Assembly (NCBI GenBank): GCA_036272935.1
Contig: DATAXP010000009.1
Location: forward strand, 1-64,000
DNA length: 64,000 nt
DNA from: DATAXP01 sp036272935
GTDB taxonomy: Bacteria; Planctomycetota; Planctomycetia; Pirellulales; PNKZ01
Direction of reading: 5' to 3'
The notes below the pieces were generated by a model. The model was not told the DNA's origin. It worked only from the letters and a program-made list of their open reading frames with translations, and ran no database searches. The stretch's first letter is position 1; each line of letters begins with the position of its first letter. The position numbers were made by a program, and so were the translations under genes. Shown here piece by piece: positions 8,939 to 15,623 of this stretch.

Positions 8939-10504
8939 TCACGCGACGAGCAGAGCTTTGTTGGCCAGGCGCTGCAGGCTGGGGCCGAGCAGTTCGTCGA
9001 GCACCGCCGGCAGCGGCGGTGAGTCGGGCTTGGCTTCGTGCTGCAATTCGCCGCTGGCAACCGCGTGCCCCAGCGCCTCGACCAGCGCGGCACGATCGCG
9101 TGAGCCGTCGAGATTGCGCAGCACGGCAACGTCGAAATCGCTCAGGTCGGTCATGTAGTGCCGCAGGGTCGCCACACGCGACGTGTGGCGCGCCTGGAGC
9201 CGCGCGACGGCACTGGCCACCGGCCGCTCGGTCGGCTCGACCACGTACGGAGCGGCGTAGGTGTGCAGCTCAACCAAGCCGGCAATGTACGAGTTCAGCA
9301 CCAACTGGGCGAGCGTGCGGCGATCGATCTGAAGGCGCGTGTCGTCCAGCGTCGGCCTCGCGACGAGCTGCCGCTCGACTTGCTGCCAGAGTTCGTCGAG
9401 GCGCACCGGTCGCGGAAACACCTGGGCCAGCGTCACCAGCGCGAGTTTCGCCAACGGGTGATCGCTGGTCACCTCGATGCCATCGGGCGTGCGGAAGTCC
9501 TCGGGGGCGGTCGACCACACGTCGGGCTCGGCACGCGCCGGCTGGCAATGGGCGACGATGTACAGCTCAGCCAGCGCGTCGACCGATAGATGAGGCGACA
9601 TGGCGATGTCGCTGTGGCACAGCACGGTGCGGCGGAACGTGCGGTCGCGGATGAAGTCGAGATACTGTTCGATCTCGATCGGATCGCTGGTCCAGCGGCC
9701 AAGCGTTTCCTTCACGTCGTCGGGGCACTTGCCGACCAGGTCGCCGTATTTCGGTTCGCCGATGCACTGCAACCCCTTGGCCGCGGCGCGCTCGGCAAAC
9801 TGGTAGAAGTACAGCGGCTCGTTAATGTCTTCGAGATGCTCGTGCAGCAGGTAATAATCGGGCTGGTTGCGCAGCGCCTCGGCCTCTTCCTTGAGCAGAT
9901 GGGCGTACAGTCCCTTGGGGAGCCGGACATTGGTGGTGAGGAAATCAAGGAACTCGCGGGCCTCGCGCACGCGCACCGCCTTATCCTCGAACCGCTTGAC
10001 GTGGAAGCACATCATTTCGCGCACCATGCGGCGGACGTGCCAGCCAGGGAACGTGTTGTAGCTGATGTAGGCCAGGCCGTGCGGGGCAAGGTGCCGGGAG
10101 CTGATCGCGAGGATCTTGTCCTGCACCACCGGCGGCACCCATGAGTAGACGCCGTGGCAGAGGATGTAGTCGAACGTGCCAACATCGTCGGGCACGTCGA
10201 GGATGCTCATCGCCCGCAAATCGAGGTTCTTGATGCCCAGCATATCGACCACGCGCTGCCCCATCGCCACTTGGCGCGGCGACAGATCGATGCCGACCAA
10301 CTGGGCCCGCGGCAGCGAGTAGGCCATCGGGATCAGGTTCCCGCCATCGGCGCAACCAAGTTCCAGAACGCGGCAGGTTTCGACCGGCGGCGGTTTGATG
10401 CCGACCAGAGTGCCCAGCGTCGCCAAGGCCGAGGGATGCGTGTAGTGGAACGGATGGCTGTCGTAGGGGACTTCTTCGTAGGTGCAAGTTTCGACGTCCA
10501 GCAT
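8939..10504 (-). CDS. SAM-dependent methyltransferase with regulatory domain
   Basis: This 521-aa protein has a class I methyltransferase domain at about residues 1-200. Motif I is CRVLELGCADGGNL, followed by the acidic LVGIDLS strand end and FDYILCHGVYSWV. The next 80-100 residues resemble the predicted methyltransferase regulatory domain (PF10119 as I recall it). The C-terminal region has a further DELWQQVERQL-type helical segment. Substrate is unknown. I chose ATG 10504 because AAGGA lies nine bases upstream; an ATG three codons earlier overlaps that site. It is encoded between tagJ and tssE inside the T6SS operon, so it may modify a T6SS part or cargo. That is inference from position only. 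A palindromic repeat (10531-10651) lies just upstream. Confidence 0.85.
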   Translation of the reverse strand: MLDVETCTYEEVPYDSHPFHYTHPSALATLGTLVGIKPPPVETCRVLELGCADGGNLIPMAYSLPRAQLVGIDLSPRQVAMGQRVVDMLGIKNLDLRAMSILDVPDDVGTFDYILCHGVYSWVPPVVQDKILAISSRHLAPHGLAYISYNTFPGWHVRRMVREMMCFHVKRFEDKAVRVREAREFLDFLTTNVRLPKGLYAHLLKEEAEALRNQPDYYLLHEHLEDINEPLYFYQFAERAAAKGLQCIGEPKYGDLVGKCPDDVKETLGRWTSDPIEIEQYLDFIRDRTFRRTVLCHSDIAMSPHLSVDALAELYIVAHCQPARAEPDVWSTAPEDFRTPDGIEVTSDHPLAKLALVTLAQVFPRPVRLDELWQQVERQLVARPTLDDTRLQIDRRTLAQLVLNSYIAGLVELHTYAAPYVVEPTERPVASAVARLQARHTSRVATLRHYMTDLSDFDVAVLRNLDGSRDRAALVEALGHAVASGELQHEAKPDSPPLPAVLDELLGPSLQRLANKALLVA

Positions 10505-10530
10505 TGCCACCATTCCTTTGCATTAGTTCC

Positions 10531-10651
10531 CTGTCCCTTCGGGAGAGGGTGGTCGCCGCTGCGGCGACCGGGTGAGGGCGAAGCGGGCTTGCGCGTCCAT
10601 GCCGCCTCACCCTCATCTGCCCTTCGGGCACCTTCTCCCAGAGGGAGAAGG
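10531..10651. repeat. Palindromic intergenic repeat, copy A
   Basis: The element begins CCTTCGGGAGAGGGT-like and ends CCTTCTCCCAGAGGGAGAAGG-like, with GAGGGCGAAG and CTCACCCTCAT in the middle. Its arms are imperfectly complementary and would fold into a long hairpin with side stems. Related copies are at 29731-29853 and 51851-52030. Here it lies between tagJ (stop at 10663) and the methyltransferase, both read on the minus strand, so it is transcribed within the operon and could modulate it. Confidence 0.7.
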
Positions 10652-10662
10652 CCTGGATTTCG

Positions 10663-11454
10663 TCATTCTTGGACTATGCTCACATTCCGCATTTCCAACA
10701 ATCCCAGCGCTTCGTCGCCGACCAGCAGCGTGCGCATGCCCTGGCCCGTCGTCGGGCCGCCGGGCTCGGCCGACCAGTCGGTCAGGCGCCCCAGCTTCAC
10801 CTGGTCGTCGGCGTGCTCGTGCGACCCGTGGTAGCGCACTGGCATGTAGCCCGAGCGCTCGGCGCCGTCAGTGAGTGTCAGCCGGACTGGGATCCACAGC
10901 AGGTCGCGTGGCCGCTCGGGTGCAGTGATCTCCAGCGAGCGCACCTGCTCCAGCGGCAGCCAGAGGTAATCTTGCAAAACCATTAGCTCGAGCACCGGCG
11001 ACAGCAGGTCGTCGCAATCGCGCAGGTCGTCGAACGTGCGGCCATCGGCGCTGCCCGTCACGGCGGGATACATATCTTCCGCTTCGTCGAGTGCGGCGCG
11101 GGCTTCGTCGGGGTGCCCTTCGCGCAGGCGGTTGATCGCTTCGAGGTGCAGCCGCACGTAGGGCGGCCAGTCGAGGAGCGCCTCGGGCTTGAGTCCTTCG
11201 GAAAACAGCCGGCGGCGCTTGCGCTCGGCGGCGATCAGGTTGCGATACACCTGCACGGCCCACTCGCTCTTTTCGTCGAGCTGGGCGATGGCGTCGAGCT
11301 GCTTCTCGGCACGATCTAATTCACCGGCGAAGCACAGCAGCTCGAACAGCAGGGTGCGGGCGCTCAAGTCGGTCGGGCGCGATTTGACTTGCTGCGTCAC
11401 GCCGGCGATGGCGGCCGTCAGGTCTCCGTCGGCGAATAGTTGCTTGATATCCAT
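10663..11454 (-). CDS. tagJ: T6SS accessory protein TagJ/ImpE
   Basis: This 263-aa protein matches the ImpE/TagJ family, an accessory T6SS protein known to bind the TssB sheath subunit and ClpV in some systems. The N-terminal half is helical and TPR-like: MDIKQLFADGDLTAAIAGVT, then a segment around RTLLFELLCFAGELDRAE and an AERKRRRLFSEG turn typical of ImpE. The C-terminal half has the family's LLSPVLELMVLQDYLWLPLE and PRDLLWIPVRLTL strands. The frame runs upstream to 11595 but that would overlap hcp and its terminator, so I start at ATG 11454. It lies 82 bp after hcp, beyond a hairpin terminator, and so may be expressed at a lower level than hcp. Confidence 0.85.
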   Translation of the reverse strand: MDIKQLFADGDLTAAIAGVTQQVKSRPTDLSARTLLFELLCFAGELDRAEKQLDAIAQLDEKSEWAVQVYRNLIAAERKRRRLFSEGLKPEALLDWPPYVRLHLEAINRLREGHPDEARAALDEAEDMYPAVTGSADGRTFDDLRDCDDLLSPVLELMVLQDYLWLPLEQVRSLEITAPERPRDLLWIPVRLTLTDGAERSGYMPVRYHGSHEHADDQVKLGRLTDWSAEPGGPTTGQGMRTLLVGDEALGLLEMRNVSIVQE

Positions 11455-11478
11455 CAGTGCACGAAGCGCGAGCGCACG

Positions 11479-11515
11479 AAAAAAGCCGGAGCGCCCGACG
11501 AATCGAGCGCTCCGG
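11479..11515 (-). terminator. Rho-independent terminator after hcp
   Basis: On the minus strand, CCGGAGCGC (complement of 11507-11515) pairs perfectly with GCGCTCCGG (complement of 11486-11494). The loop is 12 bases, and six T residues follow one base later (11479-11484). This GC-rich 9-bp stem plus T tract sits 21 bp after the hcp stop codon. It should end or attenuate transcription before tagJ. Confidence 0.8.
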
Positions 11516-11536
11516 ACGAGTGCCACGAGGGGTTGA

Positions 11537-12028
11537 TTACATGCTCTTGTTGGCTGTGAGATCCCAGCCGGCCTTGACCGGGCCGCCGAGGCCACCCTTG
11601 GAGTCCTGCGGCTTGTAGTCGAGCTGAAGCTTCGAGAAGTTCAGGCTAACCTGGTCGACCGGAACGATGTCGGAATGTCCACTGCCGCCGGTCTGGTAGC
11701 TCGACACCAGCAGTCCGCTCATCGTGATCTTGAGGTACTCCTGCTGATCCTTGCCCGCCTTGCGGCAGGTGAGGACCGCTTCGTCGATGTGGTCGCCGCC
11801 GGCGCAGGCCAGGAACAGCTTTGCCGAAGCCTTGCTGATCTTGGCGGTGAAGTGGAAGTCCTGCATGCTCACCTTGCCGGCGCCGCCGCCGCTACCTTGA
11901 GCATGCGAGCCACTCTGCGTCTCGCCCCAGCTCCAGCTTTCAACGTCGATTTCGTTCTTGTGCTTCGAGTCGTTCGACTCGCCTTCGATGCCCTTGATCT
12001 TCAGAAAAAAGTCCGTGAGCCCAGCCAT
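11537..12028 (-). CDS. hcp: T6SS tube protein Hcp (TssD)
   Basis: This 163-aa protein forms the hexameric rings of the T6SS inner tube and is itself exported. The N-terminus MAGLTDFFLKIKGIEGES, the IDVESWSWGETQ segment, VSMQDFHFTAKISKASAKL and the late CRKAGKDQQEYLKITMSG strand are typical of Hcp. The GSHAQGSGGGAGKVS loop matches the variable extended loop of the family. There is no signal peptide. Start is ATG 12028 with AGGAG about nine bases upstream, a strong ribosome site that fits high expression. It is set off from tssC by a 247-bp spacer with a large hairpin and from tagJ by a terminator, which suggests separate control of Hcp amount. Confidence 0.95.
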   Translation of the reverse strand: MAGLTDFFLKIKGIEGESNDSKHKNEIDVESWSWGETQSGSHAQGSGGGAGKVSMQDFHFTAKISKASAKLFLACAGGDHIDEAVLTCRKAGKDQQEYLKITMSGLLVSSYQTGGSGHSDIVPVDQVSLNFSKLQLDYKPQDSKGGLGGPVKAGWDLTANKSM

Positions 12029-12173
12029 TGTTCGTTCTCCTGAAAAGTGTGACGCCAGAATGAGTTAGTTGCTTGACCGAGTACTGAGGCCTCTCTGGCT
12101 ACGATTGTCGACGCGGAGCGGAAAAAGTTGCCTCGAATTTGAAAAAAGCACACTAGCCGTCAGCCGGTAGCAT

Positions 12174-12244
12174 CTGTCGAGCCAAAGGCGAGACGGCACC
12201 AATCGGCTTCGGTGCGTCTCATCCGCCTGCGGCGAACTCGACAG
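12174..12244 (-). promoter_or_regulatory. Nested hairpin between tssC and hcp
   Basis: The spacer contains three nested complementary pairs: CTGTCGAG (12174-12181) with CTCGACAG (12237-12244), GAGAC (12190-12194) with GTCTC (12216-12220), and GCACC (12196-12200) with GGTGC (12211-12215). As RNA this would be a long interrupted hairpin starting about 30 bases after the tssC stop. A run of six T on the minus strand follows at 12142-12147, but too far away for a simple terminator. It could be an attenuator, a processing site or a leader for hcp. The role is inferred. Confidence 0.5.
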
Positions 12245-12275
12245 CACCTTACAACGGACCGCTAACCGCTTCTAC

Positions 12276-13766
12276 TTAGCCCTTGGCCTCCGGCAACTCG
12301 GCGACCAGCCGCAGCGACACGCTCAGCTCTTCCAATTGGAAGTGCGGCCGCAGGTGGGCCACCGCCTCGTAGCAGCCGGGCTTCCCCTTCACTTCGCGGA
12401 CCACGACGCGCGCCTCGCGCAACGGATTCTTGGCCTTCATCTCCTGGCCGGCGCTTTCGGGATTCGCTAGGCAGTAGTTCTGAATCCAGCGGTTCAGCCA
12501 CGCCTCGCATTCGTCGCGCTCCATGAACGCGCCGATCTTGTCGCGGGCCATCGCCTTGAGGTAATGAGCGAAGCGCGACACGCACAGGATGTACTGCAAC
12601 ATCGTCGACAGCCGAGCGTTGGCGTTGGCGTCGTCGCGATCGTACAGCTTGGGCTTCTGCGCGCTCTGCGTGCCGAAGAACGCCGCGAAGTCGGTCCCCT
12701 TGCAATGGCACAAGGGGATGAAGCCGAGGTCGGCGAATTCCTTCTCGCGGCGGTCGGTGATGGCGATCTCGGTTGGGCACTTGAGCGCCACCTCGCCTTC
12801 GTCGGTTGCGAAGGTGTGGGTCGGCATCCCTTCGACCAGGCCGCCCCCTTCGACGCCACGGATGGCCGCCAGCCAGCCGTACTTGGCGAACGCATCGGTG
12901 ATGCGCGTTCCCAGAGCATACGCCGCGTTGGTCCACAGGTACTTGGCGTGGTCCTTGCCGTCGACGTCTTCCTCGAAGTTGAACGCCTCGACCGGCACCG
13001 TCTCCTTGCCGTACGGCAGGCGGCCAAGGGTGTGCGGCAGGGTGAGCCCCACGTAGCGCGAATCTTCCGAGTCGCGGAAGCTCTTCCACTTCACGTACTC
13101 GGTCTGATCCATGATCTTGGCCAGGTCGCGCGGACCCGACAGCTCGGTGAAGCTGTCCCAGCCGAACATCAGCGGGCTGGCGGCCGACAGGAACGGAGCG
13201 TGCGCCGCGGCGGCGACGTTGCTGATCCGCTCCAGCAAGGCCATGTCCTGCGGGTGACGGCCGAACTCATAATCGCCGATCAGGCAGCCATAGGGCGCAC
13301 CGCCGAACATGCCGTACTCGTCCTCGTACACCTTCTTGAACAGCGCGCTCTGGTCGAACTCGCTGGCCCGCTCCATGTCCTTGAGCAGGTCCTTCTTCGA
13401 GGCGTTGAGCACGCGGATTTTCAGACTGGTGCTGGTTTCGGTCTGCATCACCAGGTAGTTCAGCCCACGCCACGACGCCTCGAGTTGCTGGAACTCGGCG
13501 TTGTGCATGATCTCGTTGAGCTGGGCCGACAGCATCCGGTCGATCTCGGCGATGCGCAGATTGATGGTCTTCTCGGTATCCTTCGCGACCACCATGCTGG
13601 GATCGAGCAGCTGGCCGACGAACTCCTTGAGCAGGTCTTTGCCGCGTTGCAAGGCGTCGTCATCGCGGGCGCGCATCCCCTGCTTTAAGATGGTGTCGAG
13701 CAGCGACGTGTCGGTCGTGGTGGTGGTCGTGGCGGCTTGGGTTTTGGCTTCTTCTTGGGCACTCAT
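12276..13766 (-). CDS. tssC: T6SS contractile sheath large subunit TssC
   Basis: This 496-aa protein is the large sheath subunit that polymerises with TssB around the Hcp tube. Diagnostic stretches are RIAEIDRMLSAQLNEIMH, FQQLEASWRGLNYLV, SALFKKVYEDEYGMFGG, PYGCLIGDYEF and the ARLSTMLQYILCVSRFAHYL region, all conserved in TssC (VipB/ImpC). Length matches the family. A run of threonines lies near the N-terminus (TQAATTTTTTDTS). Start is ATG 13766 with AGGA upstream, nine bases after the tssB stop. The 247-bp spacer to hcp carries a strong hairpin. Confidence 0.96.
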   Translation of the reverse strand: MSAQEEAKTQAATTTTTTDTSLLDTILKQGMRARDDDALQRGKDLLKEFVGQLLDPSMVVAKDTEKTINLRIAEIDRMLSAQLNEIMHNAEFQQLEASWRGLNYLVMQTETSTSLKIRVLNASKKDLLKDMERASEFDQSALFKKVYEDEYGMFGGAPYGCLIGDYEFGRHPQDMALLERISNVAAAAHAPFLSAASPLMFGWDSFTELSGPRDLAKIMDQTEYVKWKSFRDSEDSRYVGLTLPHTLGRLPYGKETVPVEAFNFEEDVDGKDHAKYLWTNAAYALGTRITDAFAKYGWLAAIRGVEGGGLVEGMPTHTFATDEGEVALKCPTEIAITDRREKEFADLGFIPLCHCKGTDFAAFFGTQSAQKPKLYDRDDANANARLSTMLQYILCVSRFAHYLKAMARDKIGAFMERDECEAWLNRWIQNYCLANPESAGQEMKAKNPLREARVVVREVKGKPGCYEAVAHLRPHFQLEELSVSLRLVAELPEAKG

Positions 13767-13775
13767 CGTTTCGTC

Positions 13776-14312
13776 CTATTCTTGGCCAGGTTCTTTGGTT
13801 TCGGCGCCTTCCACTCCAAGGGCCTGCGAGAGCTTATCACGCGAGTCGTTGTTCTTGATGATGTCTTCCAACAGGGCCTCCAGCTTGTCGTTGCCCTCCA
13901 TCTTGTTGAGCAGATCCTTCAGCTTGTCGCGTGTCTCGAGCAGCTTGCGCATCGGCGCCACTTGCTTGACCACGTTCTCCGGCTCGAAGTCGTCCATGCT
14001 TTTGAAGCGCAGCTCGACGTTCAGGTTCTGCCCTGCCTTGCCCGAGAGCTTGTCGTCGATGCGCAGCGCCAGTCGCGGGCTCATGCCGGCCAGCACCTTG
14101 TCGAAGTTGTCGCGGTCGATCTCGACGAACTTCCGCTCCTTCATCGGCGGCAGGGGCTGGTCGGGCTTGCCCGAAAAATCGCCCATCACGCCGACGACGA
14201 ACGGCAGCTCCTTGAGCTGCATCGCGCCGTTGACTTCGACGTCGTAGGTGATCTGCACGCGCGGCTTGCGCACGCGGTCGAGCTTGTGCTGCGTACTCTC
14301 TTTCTTGGCCAT
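13776..14312 (-). CDS. tssB: T6SS contractile sheath small subunit TssB
   Basis: This 178-aa protein is the small sheath subunit (VipA/ImpB). The family motifs are plain: QHKLDRVRKPRVQITYDVE, the ELPFVVGVMGDFSG strand-turn, KERKFVEIDRDNFDKVLAGM and LNVELRFKSMDDFEPENVV. I chose ATG 14312 (MAKKESTQHK) because GGAG lies about nine bases upstream and the family starts here; the frame extends 11 codons further upstream. tssC follows after nine bases, as expected for a sheath operon. The C-terminal tail is acidic and lacks any known domain. Confidence 0.95.
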   Translation of the reverse strand: MAKKESTQHKLDRVRKPRVQITYDVEVNGAMQLKELPFVVGVMGDFSGKPDQPLPPMKERKFVEIDRDNFDKVLAGMSPRLALRIDDKLSGKAGQNLNVELRFKSMDDFEPENVVKQVAPMRKLLETRDKLKDLLNKMEGNDKLEALLEDIIKNNDSRDKLSQALGVEGAETKEPGQE

Positions 14313-14380
14313 GAAAGGCTCTCCAGTATGAGAAGCGATAAGCAATTAGCAGTAGCGATTGGCAATCAACAACTCTCGAT

Positions 14381-15472
14381 TCATCCGGTGCTTTCGGGAC
14401 GGCGGATGCCCAGCAACTCGCCCACCTGGCCGCGGACGCCTTCGTCGCGGATCAGCTCGTTGAGCAACTGCTCGAACGGCATGTGGCCCCAGGCCACGGC
14501 CCGTTCGATCAGGTAAGCCACCGGGCTTTGCGGCTCCGTCTGACGCAGGTAATGGGCCACTTCGGCCAGCCGGCGGAATGCTTCTTGCCGCGAAGCGATC
14601 GGTCCCTTCATCGGCGTCATGCCGCCGGCCGCGGCCTCGCCGTTGGTCGCTTCGCCGGCCGGCTGTTCGCTGGCCTCCTCGGCAAGCCCGCCTTTATCGC
14701 GCACGATACGGCGCAGCAGCGCTTCGACTTCCTCAAGCGCCTGGCGCAGGGCGGTAGTTCCCGGCGCGAGCTTAGCGAAGCGGGCATCGAGCACCTTGTC
14801 GAGATTCTTCAGCTCGGCCGCTGCCTCGAGCGCGTCTTGCCGCAACTGCACGACAAAGTCGCGGGGCGTGGCGGTCACCGCCTCCTCGAACTTCCGCGCC
14901 CGTTCTTCCGCTTCGGCCTTGCGGCGATCGTAAGCGTTGTTGTCCTCGTTCTCGCCCTTGGGCGATAGCTTGCGCGAGTTCCAATAGTTCCACGAATACG
15001 CTTCGTCGGAGGCCGCAGCGAGCGGCACGTCGCGCAGTGCATTCGGCAGCCGTGCGCCCCCTTTGGAATCGGTCAGAAACACCAGCGGCGCGACGCGCGT
15101 CTCCAGGTCGCCATCCTCTGGCAACGGATACACGCCGTCCCAGAACGTGTCGAGCAATGTCCCGACCAGCTTGACGCCGTCGCGCAGCCCGGCGAAGCCT
15201 TGCATACTCACCAGCGCCTCGACCAGCCAACTGGCAATCATCAGGTCTTTCGACTGCTTGGCCAACGCATCGCTGGTCAGATCGACGACCTTCCGCCACT
15301 CGACGGCCGGTGCCTCATCGGTCCCCAGCATATCGCGGTCGCCGCGCTGCCGGGCCGATTTGATCTCCTGATAGATCGGCTCCCAGCGCAGATCGACGCC
15401 GCACGGATTGCCGCCAGCAATCGGCGCCAAGAGGCGATCGAAATCCACCTGCGGAGCCGAAGCCATGCGCAT
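14381..15472 (-). CDS. tssA: T6SS cap/baseplate assembly protein TssA
   Basis: This 363-aa protein has the ImpA N-terminal domain of TssA, which guides baseplate and sheath assembly. It shows LLAPIAGGNPCGVDLRWEP, VEWRKVVDLTSDALAKQSKD, IASWLVEALVSMQGFAGL and the GVYPLPEDGDLETRVAPL stretch. The C-terminal region carries the short RQEAFRRLAEVAHYLRQTEP and SPVAYLIERAVAWGHMPFEQLL segments. Those match the short TssA class, so no long C-terminal dodecamer extension is present. The start is ATG 15472 or 15466; the annotated frame upstream to 15508 is less likely. It is the first gene of the downstream T6SS block, 68 bp before tssB, and comes directly after the LEPR-XLL array. Confidence 0.9.
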   Translation of the reverse strand: MRMASAPQVDFDRLLAPIAGGNPCGVDLRWEPIYQEIKSARQRGDRDMLGTDEAPAVEWRKVVDLTSDALAKQSKDLMIASWLVEALVSMQGFAGLRDGVKLVGTLLDTFWDGVYPLPEDGDLETRVAPLVFLTDSKGGARLPNALRDVPLAAASDEAYSWNYWNSRKLSPKGENEDNNAYDRRKAEAEERARKFEEAVTATPRDFVVQLRQDALEAAAELKNLDKVLDARFAKLAPGTTALRQALEEVEALLRRIVRDKGGLAEEASEQPAGEATNGEAAAGGMTPMKGPIASRQEAFRRLAEVAHYLRQTEPQSPVAYLIERAVAWGHMPFEQLLNELIRDEGVRGQVGELLGIRRPESTG

Positions 15473-15623
15473 TCGTCCGACAAGAAGAGCGGACGCCCCA
15501 GTTGGCATGCAGCCGATCGGTGATGTAAGCGTCGCCCCAGCCTGCGGCTCAGTATAAGTGGGCGCAATCGAAAGTAAATGACTGGGCGTTAAATTCCGGC
15601 CGACCTTCGATCGCTGGTGCCTT

